Assembly (NCBI RefSeq): GCF_000003815.2
Contig: NC_049992.1
Coordinates: 3,963,769-4,027,768 of the forward strand
Direction: 5' to 3'
Length of the DNA: 64,000 nucleotides
Source: Branchiostoma floridae
Taxonomy: Eukaryota > Chordata > Leptocardii > Amphioxiformes > Branchiostomatidae
Shown here: positions 21,241 through 31,800 of the stretch, one piece after another
Layout of the letters: every line of letters starts with the position of its first letter
Numbering within the stretch: the first letter of the stretch is position 1
Program-made: the position numbers and the translations under genes
The notes under the pieces: generated by a model
What the model was told of the DNA's origin: nothing
The model's database searches: none
Seen by the model: only the letters and a program-made list of their open reading frames with translations

Positions 21241-21432
21241 TCGAAAACCGGGGAGCGAGTCTCCGTGCGCCTCGCTTCCCGCGGACGAAACACAGAATGA
21301 GAGCCCCGGTGTGGTGTGCGGAAGTGTGAAGAGGCAAGGACTGACACGCGGTGACCACGTGGGAGGTCAGACAAAGACCGGAGACGGGGTTGTCGTAAAT
21401 TAATAAAAATGACATCACTGACATTTTTCCAC
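21241..21432 (-). repeat. A1 split direct repeat (5' end of the Ngaro-like element)
   Basis: The 5' terminal repeat of the element on the minus strand. It ends a few bases before the gag-like ATG and probably contains the promoter and leader. Confidence 0.9.
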
Positions 21433-21689
21433 CAAGACCATAGACAACTACTGCCAACCTCTCACACTATGTTTGTCATCTTTAACACAACCACCTTTAA
21501 TGTTTAAACGTTTCAGCTGCAGTACTTTTATTTATACAATGAAAAAACACCATGAACTCATGACACATGTATTTGCAAAACTTAGCAACCTGAAAACTAA
21601 AATGAATACAAGAAAACAATCCAGACCAACTCACAAACTAAGCCAAAGTGTTCCATTGTTCAGGAAGGACCTTGAGTGAATATCCTTGA

Positions 21690-22450
21690 CTACAAAATCC
21701 CTCCTAATGAAGTTGCTTGTACAATATTCCACAGTCTCTATGGCACCAAGGACGTTATACACAGACGTCCTTGATGGGACTGAATGATTCTCATTTAGCA
21801 TACTGTTCACAGATTATAGTGTAGTCGCTCGTTATGCACTAGTTAGGACCCTGAGTATGTCGGATCTTATTCAGATCTGCTGGATATTCCTTGGGCACAG
21901 CCTCAGGGATCATTGTTGCATCCCGCCACATCTCGCAAACTCTACCCTCTCTTAAGGCCCACTCGCACCGGACTTACCTCAAGCCTGCGTCACTGCGTCC
22001 CTGTTCAAAGATACTCAACGAATTTCGGAGATAAGGAACGAATCTTCTTACTTTTTGTGTATTTTGTCATCTTGTACGTCATACTTTTACGTATTACGCA
22101 ATATGTAAATTATACAAAAATCTGAGAATAAAAACAAAACAGTGACGCAGTGAACGAACCCCGCAGTGAACAAGTAGCTTGACGCAAGTCCGGTGAGAGT
22201 GGGCCTTAAGTGATGTATTAAGTATGTCCGTCAGGGGGTTGGAAAGTTCATCTGCGGATTCTTTAATGAGTTTTGGTGGCATTAGATTAGGACCAGGAGC
22301 CTTAGATGTTTTGACACGTTGTAGACAGTGGTACATGCTCCAAGGGTTGATTTTGGGTGGTTGATTGCTCAAATCTGATAGTTTTTCTCTAGTAAACGAG
22401 TTCAGCCCATCTCACTTAAGAATGATGTAACCTTTCCACACACATCCTCA
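21690..22450 (-). pseudogene. LINE (non-LTR) reverse-transcriptase remnant, split by a MITE
   Basis: On the minus strand the right part (22210-22400) reads RVKTSKAPGPNLMPPKLIKE and ADELSNPLTDILNTSL, the fingers region of a non-LTR reverse transcriptase. To the left of the inserted MITE, about 21860-21950 reads WRDATMIPEAVPKEYPADLN then KIRHTQ, which normally follows within a few residues. Stops and frame breaks follow, so it is dead. The family is not assigned. Confidence 0.8.
21956..22205. mobile_element. piggyBac-like MITE flanked by TTAA
   Basis: A 250-bp element with terminal inverted repeats starting GGCCCACTCGCACCGGACTT and ending AAGTCCGGTGAGAGTGGGCC. It is bounded on both sides by TTAA (21952-21955 and 22206-22209), the target duplication typical of piggyBac transposons. 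It interrupts the LINE reverse transcriptase right after SL in NTSL, so it is younger than the LINE copy. Non-coding. Confidence 0.85.
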
Positions 22451-22534
22451 GGGTTAGTCGCTTTTTTCCTAGTACATAGTATACGTGTTGCCGAGCGGTG
22501 ATCTTGGCAGAAAGAACGTTAAAAATGCGTACGG

Positions 22535-22645
22535 TTAAGTGTAGGGGTATTGACCTAAAGAGCGTAGGGGTGTTGACCTTAAGAGCGTAGGGGTATCGGC
22601 CTTAAGAGGGTAAGGGTATCGGCCTAAAGAGCGTACGGGTATTCC
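22535..22645. repeat. Short tandem repeat, about 32 bp unit, 4 copies
   Basis: GTAGGGGTATTGACCTAAAG followed by AGC recurs about four times with small changes. Function unknown. Confidence 0.7.
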
Positions 22646-23480
22646 TACTACACAGTATACGTGTTCAGCTTATCAAGAATGATGTAATATTTACATAACA
22701 CCTCCCCGAAAATTTACCCATGTTACTTTCTCCACCAATCATGGAAGTGCGTTCACTCAGCACGCCTTAGCTATTTTCCTTAAAAGGCATCTTAAAGATG
22801 ATGGGCAGAAAATTTGCATATGTGCTGCTATAAATGTTAGACCAGCCACCGAACACACCAGAGCGCGCCTGTCCGGGAGAAGAAGTGACATTTCACACAC
22901 TGCTGCACTGCGTACAGGAAAACAGTAAGTTCCGTTCGTGTTTTTATTTTACTTTGACCCACAACACAAAGTCTGGAATAATTCTCCAGCAACAGTCCAA
23001 ACAAGTTTTGAGGCCATTTTCACAGATTTTTGCATGTCAACAACGTGGAAATTGGCCGAGTTTAGTGCCCGGTCATCGCCAAATGCTTTATCGCAACGAA
23101 AAATAGAAAAGGATCTGGTTAGACTGATGTCTACACTTGCACAAAATAGGAAATGTGAAGTCGATGTACGTATAGATTTCAGTCCATGAATTCTTGCAAA
23201 GTTTAGGTTCTTGTTTTGTTAGCGTATGGCTGCTACCAGCGGTAGGTCACTTTTCCTGATTTTGAAACAAAATGTGATTTTTTCTAATTTTGACATAAAA
23301 AATCTGACACACTAAGATGGTTCCCTGGTTCATTTTTCTGTCAACTTTCAGTCGGAGTTGTATGCTTCATATACTAATTGGTGTTGCTCTGACAATTATT
23401 CAGCCTTTGTCTGTTTATTTGAATAGTTCAGTGCAAATAACTAACTTGCAAGTTGTAGTTATCTGAAATCTAATCTTTGT
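22646..23480. other. Intergenic region upstream of the lectin gene
   Basis: AT-rich sequence. A short ORF near 22834-23106 has no recognisable family. No promoter motif could be fixed for the lectin gene. Confidence 0.4.
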
Positions 23481-23502
23481 TCTTTTGTTATCCGGTGAAA
23501 AG

Positions 23503-25485
23503 ATGGCCGTCAGGCTCCTCCTTACCGTGGGGCTCGTGCTCCTGGTCGGACAAGGTTCGTATACGTTTTCGCATAGTGATTCGTGCGTTTTTCATAAAGT
23601 TCGTACGTTTTCGTGTAGTGATTCGTGCGTTTTTAATAAAGTTCGTACGTTTTCGTGTAGTGATTCGTGCGTTTTTCATAAAGTTCGTACGTTTTCGTGT
23701 AGTGATTCGTGCGTTTTTCATAAAGTTCGTACGTTTTCGTGTAGTGATTCGTGCGTTTTTCATAAAGTTCGTACGTTTTCGTGTAGTGATTCGTGCGTTT
23801 TTCATAAAGTTCGTACGTTTTCGTGCAGTGATTCGTGCGTTTTTTTCATAAAGTTCGTACGTTTTCGTGCAGTGATTCGTGAGTTTTGCATAAGATTCGT
23901 ACGAATCTCATAAAATTAGTGCAGATGCATAGGTCCAGGTAAGCGCCGTTGACTTGGGCAATTCTTTGTTGCAGCAACCTCTCTAAACATTCGATCGATC
24001 GCTTGTGATTACAATAGTCTACGGCTCAGCTGTAATACTGGACTGGCTCTCAACATCTTGTCTTCCATGTACGGCCGGATCACAATGGACGTTTGTCGCC
24101 ACAGCTCAATCCATACCACCGACTGCCGCACAGACAGCCTGAGTTTTGCCAGGTCCTTCTGTCAGGCGAGGCAAAGCTGCACGTTGTCCCACTTCCACCT
24201 AGTGCTCGGGGATCCTTGTCCATACACGCACAAGTATCTGGAAGTCGTGTACAACTGCCAGCGTAAATTTCTTTTGTACTTACGACAAAAAGCAGTTACT
24301 CAAGCAATTGCCACAGGATATGGTTTTGAAACGGTCAGACGTTTCATAGCATCCACTATCTTTCGTCAGTGTTGAAAGATAGTGGATGCTATCTGAAATG
24401 TCTGACCGTTTCAAAACCATATCTATTTGCTTGAGTAACTGCTTTTTGGCTTATCTTATTATCTGCACATCTATATTACCTCCATCGACGTATCTTCTGT
24501 ACTTGACACTCACATTACGCTTTGTTCATGTATGACGTGGCACGTACAACCATATAGCAAAGTTCTTTGGACACAACCAAGGAAAACTTACTTCCAACGT
24601 TTCGATGTCTGTCAGACACCATCATCAGGGTAGAATGACTGGAAACTACTTCTTGCTGCTACTTATAGCCGATGTAGGTGGCGCTGCAGCAGCAACAATG
24701 CCGTCCCAAAAGTTTTCCTTGGTTGTGTCTAAAGAACTTTGCTATATGAATAATTGCCAACCTGATGAAGTTATTTACGGAGGAGTGATACAACCAGCTA
24801 TGAAGCTGCTGCTCTATCTTTCCCACAATCTTCCATATTTGACGAAAAGTATTCGAATGAAACATAGGGGACTTGATATATGGTGAATCTGTTCAACTGT
24901 ATACATGTACTAACATTATTGTTAAAATTTTGTTTACAAAAAACATGAAACGAATATGTTAAAGTATATTTTGAATGATAATAACAGCTGTGTGTGTATA
25001 ATTTTGTGTAGCAAACTGCTTTTTATTAAGGAAATTTAAATCGATTCTTCTCGCCTTAGAAAAGTTTCGTATAATTCCCTTTCAGCTTACGCATATTTCG
25101 GACGTGGACTTGAAGACCACGAAGTCGACGACATGGCGCGGTAAGCTACTGTATAATCAAGATGGCTCATAGGAATAGCCTTGTCAGTATTTCTATGTCC
25201 AATATACACTAACCGTAATTCCATTTATCATATCACTGTGCTGTTAACCATGATATTCTGTTGTTCCAACAACGCTTCTATATAACGTTAACGTCCTTGG
25301 TTGTTCTGTATGTAGCCTTGTAGTATTGTTTCTCGGTAGCTGGTGCCATGCATTATACGTATACCTTGCACGATTGTCTGGCAATAAAATTCATTCATTC
25401 ATAAAATGTGCTTCCTATATAAACAACAGCCTTCTTCTTCAGAGTGGTGGAGGAATACCGCGGCCTCCTTGAGCTGCTGCAATAA
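23503..25485 (+). CDS. Small secreted SUEL/rhamnose-binding-type lectin, four exons
   Basis: Predicted extracellular galactose/rhamnose-binding lectin. Exons 23503-23554, 23975-24262, 25086-25140 and 25443-25485 join in frame to 145 residues. Exon 1 is a signal peptide (MAVRLLLTVGLVLLVGQG). Exon 2 is one complete SUEL domain: ACDYNSLRLSCNTG, LNILSSMYGRITMDVC, CQARQSCTL and GDPCPYTHKYLEVVYNC, with the Cys pattern, YGR and DPC..KYLEV signatures of the family. The C-terminus is an acidic helical tail (LEDHEVDDMARVVEEYRGLL). Junctions: CAAG/GTTCGT, CAGC/GTAAAT, CGCG/GTAAGC; phases agree. The stop TAA overlaps an AATAAA. The tail may continue in a variant gene model, since exon-like pieces lie downstream. 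Confidence 0.82.
23555..23890 (+). repeat. 42-bp minisatellite starting at the donor of lectin exon 1
   Basis: Seven to eight copies of a unit built on GTTCGTACGTTTTCGTGTAG and TGATTCGTGCGTTTTTCATA. The first copy begins with the genuine donor GTTCGTA. Each later copy repeats AAAGTTCGTACG, a weak donor-like string. The unit is 14 codons long and has no stop in the signal-peptide frame, so retention of the intron would encode repeats of SDSCVFHKVRTFSC. Confidence 0.85.
24287..24447. mobile_element. Hairpin element in lectin intron 2
   Basis: Near-perfect inverted repeat centred near 24371: TATGGTTTTGAAACGGTCAG and ATAGCATCCACTATCTTTC are mirrored on the other arm, with AGCAGTTACTCAAGCAA and its complement outermost. 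A typical foldback/MITE structure without coding capacity. Confidence 0.75.
24553..24745. mobile_element. MITE in lectin intron 2
   Basis: Terminal inverted repeats of about 37 bp: ATAGCAAAGTTCTTTGGACA with CAACCAAGGAAAACTT, mirrored at 24709-24745. The interior holds the phrase GTCTGTCAGACACCATCATC. Confidence 0.75.
25250..25405 (+). mobile_element. Possible 3' end of a non-LTR element
   Basis: The segment ends GGCAATAAAATTCATTCATT, a polyadenylation-like signal followed by a short (ATTC)n tail, as seen at 3' ends of some LINE/SINE families. No coding remnant is visible. The call rests only on the tail structure. Confidence 0.3.
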
Positions 25486-25491
25486 ACTTCC

Positions 25492-25608
25492 TTCCGTCCT
25501 TCCTTCCTGCCTTCCTTCCTTCTTCCCTTCCTCCCTCCCTCCCTACAACCCTGCCTCGCTCCCTTCCTGCCTGCCTGCCTCCCTCCTTCCTTCTTTCCTT
25601 CCTTCCTT
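25492..25608 (+). repeat. CCTT/CCTG-rich microsatellite
   Basis: Pyrimidine-rich simple repeat directly after the lectin stop codon. Its distal part is included in the long palindrome that follows. Confidence 0.85.
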
Positions 25609-25869
25609 CAGGAAAAGTGTTCTCCAGATAAACCACAGTCCTGTGCTTGTTCCCCAGACTGGCAGAGGAAGCTCAGGACTCCAAGCTGCCCGTCGAGTAT
25701 GCTGAGGACATGCGTGGTTTTAGTCATGTCCTCAGCATACTCGACGGGCAGCTTGGAGTCCTGAGCTTCCTCTGCCAGTCTGGGGAACAAGCACAGGACT
25801 GTGGTTTATCTGGAGAACACTTTTCCTGAAGGAAGGAAGGAAAGAAGGAAGGAGGGAGGCAGGCAGGCA
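25569..25869. repeat. Near-perfect palindrome, arms about 144 bp, loop 12 bp
   Basis: Left arm 25569-25712 and right arm 25725-25869 are inverted copies with no mismatch I could find, separated by a 12-base loop. Each arm holds an exon-like piece: CCCCAG acceptor, then an open segment reading LAEEAQDSKLPVEYAEDM. Such long perfect palindromes are unstable in vivo and are also a known assembly artefact. Confidence 0.85.
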
Positions 25870-28530
25870 TGGCTGTGCACCGAAACTTGTTCTAGCGGCT
25901 AGTCGCCGCTGATCTTTGAGGTCGCAGAGCCCGACTCCCGACTCCCGTTTATTTGCAAATGTAGCCTTTCCTTTACCTTGCGAGTGATTCTGACATTGTG
26001 GCTCCTGTGGTAGAATGCGTGCTGGGTTTATCACACAATTCCTTTCTTGTGATCATTTCTATTCTGCCCGTGCCTTCCATTAAATGGTTAAAAACATTCC
26101 CACAACTTAGACATCAAATTTGATCGAATTATTGCCTTTTAATTTTGTGAGGAACGTTTTGTCTTACATCGTCCACGTGCAAGAGGTAGCGCCATGTCAT
26201 GAGCAAGGAGGTCCCCTCTTTCAACCTCCTTGTCATGAGAGGCTCATTATCATAACTGTATTCTTAGGCGATCGCCCGAGCCTCGCTCAAATGTGACATG
26301 GACGTTTTCAGGCGAAATATACGCGTGACCCTCTGTCGAGCTTAAAATCGGCCGACCTTCCAGCGATCGTGAAGTACGCCCGAAGATCGTCGACAATGTG
26401 ACAGGGGTATCAACAACAATTTCCTGTTGATTGGTTTCGTCAACTGAAGGTTTGACCCTTTTCTTGTTGATTGTTTCCAACAGGACCCCGGATTGGCGAT
26501 GGCCTCACCGCATCCTGCGTGTGCGGAGCGCCACCCTGGCCTTCCAGCCGGGACTGCAGATCAGCTACATAGAGTTTAGCTGCTTTTTCCCTCATTTAAC
26601 CATAGCAAGGCTCGTGAGCGAGTTCCAATATTCAACATACAGTTTGGTCTTGTGATAATGAAGAGAAAATGAATATCAAAGTGCAAAAGTCAGTTTGGAG
26701 AGCATCAGTAATCTTTCAGGTATAAAAAAAAAGAAGAGCGAAAAATGTTAAATGTTTGATTGGTCATTATGTCTGCATTGCAGTTACTTGTATGATCATA
26801 ATATGTAAGTGGACATCACCATCTTTCTATTGGGCCTTCTCCAAAATTTGAATGAAGTCCTGTCAGCGTAAGCCCGAGGTATTCCATACCACATTTCAGG
26901 TCATTTTGATACAGTACCAGGGCACAGGAGGCCAAAATGTACATTTTGATCTGAAAATGGCCAAAATACTACATAGAGTAATTCCTTTGGCCTACGTGTA
27001 TATGGAAAAACAAATGGAACCAACGAAATGTCTCGTGGTATTTGTCCACTCTACAACCCCGCCAAATTTCAAGCCATTTGACTCCGAAATGAAATAAAGT
27101 CGAGGCCATATGACTAAATAGCAGAGGGAGAAAAAATAGGACATAAAATAATGTGTGGTAGATCTATGAAATAAAATATTAATCACAGTACAGCAGTCAA
27201 CTCATTTTAGTCAGGGGAAATCAGTAACTCTTCAGGTATAAACAATTAAGACAGAAACAGGTGTTTCATTGGTCATGAAATGTCTTAGAAATACAATTCT
27301 GATCATCATCTTTGTTCGGCAAATACCATGTGGGTGATACATTGTATTGTACATTTTCAAGAACAGAATATATGGACAGTGAACCTCAGTGTTGCGTCAA
27401 CATGGAAAGGCCACACCACATAACAGTTAATGTTAGCTCGTTGTTTGAAATCTGTCTCACAGCCTGTACAGTAGATGAAAGGGCTACCAAAACTTTGTCT
27501 CAAATCCAACCTCTTGAGGAGTTTCTGTAATCATTTCATTATTATTTTCAATCCATAACGAGTTCTTGAATCCTAAGTCTGAACCTTGCCTTTTCACAAG
27601 TTCGTGGCAACTCGAATGGAATCTTTATCTTTTCTTGTTCGACTTTTCATGACCAAAGGAGCCTGGAGATCAGGTCTTGAATTGCCTCTCTATGTAACCA
27701 AGATTCCTCGCAATAAAAGAAAATGCACGATGCAATAATTTGTCATTCTTGTTTCTTCACACGTAACAGAACTAGGGAGTGTACATGAACTTTCGAATTT
27801 CATACAGGGTAAAAATGAGGTCTGACAATTAGCCAGCTCTATATAGTGCTTGACAAAAGATAACGATGTGGCTGTCAACATTCAAATGGCTGAAAGTTTG
27901 TCTGATGTCATTTCTACATTTTCCTGTATATAGGGTATCTCTAGTACGTATAAGCAAGGAGCTTATCCCCTTGGTATAAGTCTCTTGTTGTAAGAAATTT
28001 TGAAGGCGTTGCTGAATTAAGCAAGGGACCTTTTATGTGATTACAAAATGAAAGATGTAAAACATCGTATTGTTTTGCCATTTTTCTCGAATAGGAAGAG
28101 GGGAAATCCATTGCACATGAAGTTAAGGGTATGGGATGGACAATCAATTTCACGTAAACTTTAGGGCAAGGCAGAGAGGGATCATTCATTTCATTTATTT
28201 GAGGCTGAAGTTCTAGGAGAAACCGACCATCCATTTCACGTAAAACTAGGGATGTGACCACCGGCGGACATTAAGAAAACGGTATAAAACAGAAAGCCCA
28301 ACAAAACGCATATAAAGAACCTCTACATGGACTCCGGAGAGTAAAGCAGATCCAGTGTGGCAGCCAGAAATTCCTTCCATCTGTGTTGTTACAATACCCC
28401 ACTCTGACTTGTTTCATCATGTTATCTATTATAACGTTATGTCACAACTATTATGATTACTACATGTAGTCAGGCTCATGTAGTATATTCCATTGAATGC
28501 CCACCTTCGAAGCTGAACACCGTCCTGAAG
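25870..28530. other. Intergenic region between lectin and CAMTA
   Basis: Mostly AT-rich. Seen: a small hairpin near 26196-26240 (CATGAGCAAGGAGGT with its complement) and a minus-strand exon-like segment at 26505-26575 (acceptor AAGCAG, open reading KLYVADLQSRLEGQGGAPHT, donor GATGCG/GTGAGG). Two diverged copies of a repeat with the phrase CAGTAA..TCTTTCAGGTATAA lie near 26690 and 27215. Nothing else coding is recognised. Confidence 0.4.
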
Positions 28531-28673
28531 TGATCTCCAAGCAGATGTTTGAGAAGGCTAAATCGTTACCTTTTACTGATGCTCTTTTCTGTGACTTAGG
28601 GGGTGGTTTGCCAGAGAAACGGGCAACTGGAAATCATTGTGATTTAGCGTACCCAACATCTGCTTGGAGATTA
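28531..28673. mobile_element. Inverted-repeat element with TGATCTCCAAGCAGATGTTT end
   Basis: Starts TGATCTCCAAGCAGATGTTT and ends CCAACATCTGCTTGGAGATTA. Same termini as the TCTCCAAGCAGA family but with the AGATGTT variant and an unrelated interior. Single ends of this variant occur near 6107, 54142, 54300 and 60034. Confidence 0.65.
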
Positions 28674-28763
28674 TTCCGTAGACTACGAGAAAACACCCCT
28701 ATGTTATCCCAGAATGGTATCGCCTGATCTCGTCGTTTCTCGCGACGTTCACTCCGAACAATC

Positions 28764-28819
28764 TGCGCATGCCCCGGATTCTGTTTGCGAAAATGGGGAA
28801 GATCACTGAAGATGGCGGT
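28764..28819 (+). promoter_or_regulatory. CAMTA core promoter motifs: NRF1-like site and YY1-like site over the ATG
   Basis: TGCGCATGCCC at 28764-28774 is one base off the NRF1 consensus. AAGATGGCGG at 28810-28819 matches the YY1 motif and overlaps the CAMTA start codon at 28812, an arrangement common in TATA-less animal promoters. The surroundings are CpG-containing and have no TATA box. Confidence 0.45.
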
Positions 28820-31800
28820 GAATAGCGAATCAGAAGGTAATCTTTCTCTTCTTTTCTAGCGATTTATGCCAGATCTTTTCCGGACACCGTTGTGAAAGGT
28901 ACGGCCTGTTCATAGCTTCCGTTTTCCGGTGTCAGAGAGTTCAGATCTGCCCGTTTGGGGACGGAACATGCGTTGTTGCCAGCCACGAGAGAAATCGCGG
29001 AGTCAGGCACTTTCGGCAACTACTTGTCGATTCCGCAAACACGAAGCCGGCGGAATGAATAATGACAAATCTGAATATTTACACCTCGTCCTGCCGATGT
29101 TCCAGGCGAGTAGGTAGGATAAAAATCAGTAGTTCGAGGTTTACGTGTTGTGAAACGGTTCACCCCATCGTGAACCGATCCACTCTGCTGACATGTTGAT
29201 ATTCACAACATAACATAGCCTTATTTTTCACCGCCTTATATAAGATGTTCCCGCCTTTCCCGTCCCTTCCTCAGGCGCCACGGAGAAGGACGACAAGGAC
29301 GGGGTGGCCCCCCGGCCCAGCAAACTGCCCGACAAGCTCCAGGCCCTGCCCAAACCGTCGGCCTTTCCTCGCGTCCGCCACAGATGGAACACGAACGAGG
29401 TGTGTGTGTGTGTCATTGTGTGTACGTTTGGGGGTGGGCGGGAAATCGTGACGAAAATAAAACACAAAACATCACACAACCTCCGCGTGAACTGTAGTCA
29501 CGGGACCAGGTTTATCTGTGCCGACCACAACAGGTGCCTTGTTAGGAAGGCTTCCAACGCTTTTGGGCCGCTAATGCCAGCACTGGTATTAATATGCTGC
29601 GCACATGTCCGTGGTAGCAGGTCGGGAATATAGACTAGAGAGATTCACGCTTTCCTGGTCTATTTAGGACAAACAATAGGTGATCAGGAGGATGATAAGT
29701 TTGTATAGATACACTGATGAGGGTTTGACACCATGTACTTCAGTGTATTGTGTTGTTACAGTTCAAATGAATACACATGAATCAAACAACTGGATAAATA
29801 TAATACAGGCGAGAGAGAATTTATCAGGATATTTGATAGATTTTGTATTACATAATGTTAATGTTATCATTTATTTATAACAAAACAATGTAGTACAAAA
29901 TAAAACAGATACATAGATGAAGCAACTGAAGAATTTATCAGGTTGCTTGATTTATTTATGTTACGTAAGTTTGTATAGATGCCCTTTTCACTATTGTGTT
30001 GAAAAGGTCAGGGAACAGGTATAAATAGATGAATGCAGAATCGAATGTTGATTTATGTATACAGATAATTTACAGACATACATGCACATGTACATACTAG
30101 TACATGGCAGTTGCAGATTTGTATGGGAAAATTTTTGAAGGAAAAAGATTCATCCTTCCATCCATTCATTCATTCATTCATCCATCCGAGTTCCATGTCT
30201 TTCATAAGTCTATCCCTCCATCCATCCATTTATCCCTCCATCCAGATTCCTTTCATAAGCCTATCCCTATATCCCTATATCCATTCATTCATTCATTCAT
30301 TTATCTATGCAGTCATGCTTCTTTCCGTCCATCTAACCATCCATTCATCCTTCCCCATCATCCCTCCATCCATCCCTCCATCCTTCCATCCATCCTTCTT
30401 TCTATTCATCCAGTATGATTTAATATATTATATTATGCAGTTCAAGCATTTGAACCAAATAATTGTGCATAATCATTGTCTCCCCTTGTGTTGTCATTGG
30501 ACAAAAAATCAATGGAATCAATCCACGAGCCCCTGGCATCCCTATTCCCCACATGTCTGCTATACTATAGGCTCTAACAACAAGGTGATTGACTGACAAT
30601 TTTATTCAATTTGTGCAGAAATTTATGTCTGATAAATGAGCCGTTGGGGTCCACTGAGACCACAGCACCTTTTGTGACACAAAGGGCACGAAAATTGGTG
30701 TCATGTTTTAGAGCTTGAAATTAATCGTAAGTTTGGGACCAGGTGTTTTTCAAGCACCTGTGTTTAGAGTACTGAAGTAGCACTTGAAATACTCACCTGC
30801 AAGTTTCAGAAATTTTTTCTAGGTATATTAACAACTTACAATTTTGCAGGATGGAAACAAAAATAGTGGAATCGGTATCATGGGTCACGATTAAGATAAT
30901 ACTGTAAATTCAGTTCCTGTATTAAGTGTTTTATTGTGTTTTAGAAGGGAAAACCAGGTTTTCGGTGGGTTCTGAATTCACAGTTTTGATGTACAAGGTT
31001 AAGTCATGCAAGGTAGACATATTCATAGGTCATAAATTAGGGATGGACAGAGTCGTCTCTGAAAAAATCACCCCAGACGTTTCATGATTTACTATCGCTT
31101 ATGTTATCCGATCGTATTTAGAATACAACAGCATCTGTATTTTTGCATAAAGTCTCTGCAAATTGCAAGTAGTAAAATTTACAATTTACAATTATATCAA
31201 GGGACCAAAAAAAATCCATCTCACGAGTCCTGGAATCACCGTCACAAATCCTGGCAGCCAGGAGAAGTGGAGGGGTTTATGGGCCAGATTTGGGTTGGAA
31301 ATGTGTTCGGTAGTGATATGGGTGATCAGGGGTCATCACCATGGTAACGGCACACAGGGATCGGTCGTCACCATGGTAACACTATCGGGTGGGTAATTTT
31401 CTCATTTCTGTCTGAAAATCTCTCCTTGGCATGCAACAAGGCTGGGAGTCTCCTCCCAAATACAAGCTAAGAAAGACTGAATGGGAATACAGATACATGT
31501 ACTAGTACATGCATGAGGTTTAGACAGGGACTACTCAATGCTTGGACAAAACTACATCAGTACATATACAGGGTTGGCACAGAGAAAGGCCACAAATTTA
31601 ATGTGAATTACACAATTGTTGTTTGCTAAAAGTCAGAGGCTTTTGAATTTGGATGTTCAATATGTTGAAGTCTCTGTGGTTGTGTTTTACAGGAAATCGC
31701 TGGCTTTTTGCTATGTTTTGACATCCATCAACAATGGCTGTCAACAACGCCCAAACTCAGGTGAGAAAATATATGTAGTACTCTTAACAAGTTACTAACA

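Larger units (their letters stand above)
16167..21432 (-). mobile_element. Tyrosine-recombinase retrotransposon, Ngaro/PAT layout, apparently intact
   Basis: Reading on the minus strand the order is A1 (21432-21241), gag-like ORF, RT-RNase H ORF, tyrosine recombinase ORF, B1 (16671-16586), A2 (16585-16394), spacer, B2 (16252-16167). This A1-ORFs-B1A2-B2 split direct-repeat layout is diagnostic of PAT/Ngaro-type elements, which replicate through a circular intermediate closed by the recombinase. By eye A1 and A2 (192 bp each) are identical, as are B1 and B2 (86 bp each), and B1 and A2 abut exactly. No target-site duplication is expected. No methyltransferase or hydrolase domain is seen. Intact ORFs and identical repeats suggest a young copy. 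Confidence 0.92.

Noticed and set aside
22834-23189. Two overlapping ORFs upstream of the lectin
   Set aside because: No recognised motif, and splice-like signals do not connect them to the lectin signal-peptide exon.
25647-25829. ORF across the palindrome (60 codons, mirrored on both strands)
   Set aside because: The same peptide arises on both strands because the sequence is an inverted repeat; no start or splice support for the whole ORF.
25569-25869. microRNA precursor
   Set aside because: Arms of 144 bp with no bulges are too long and too perfect for a typical animal pre-miRNA; an inverted duplication or artefact fits better.
30104-30596. Pro-Ser-Ile-His-rich ORFs
   Set aside because: Product of the CCAT/ATTC microsatellite in CAMTA intron 2.
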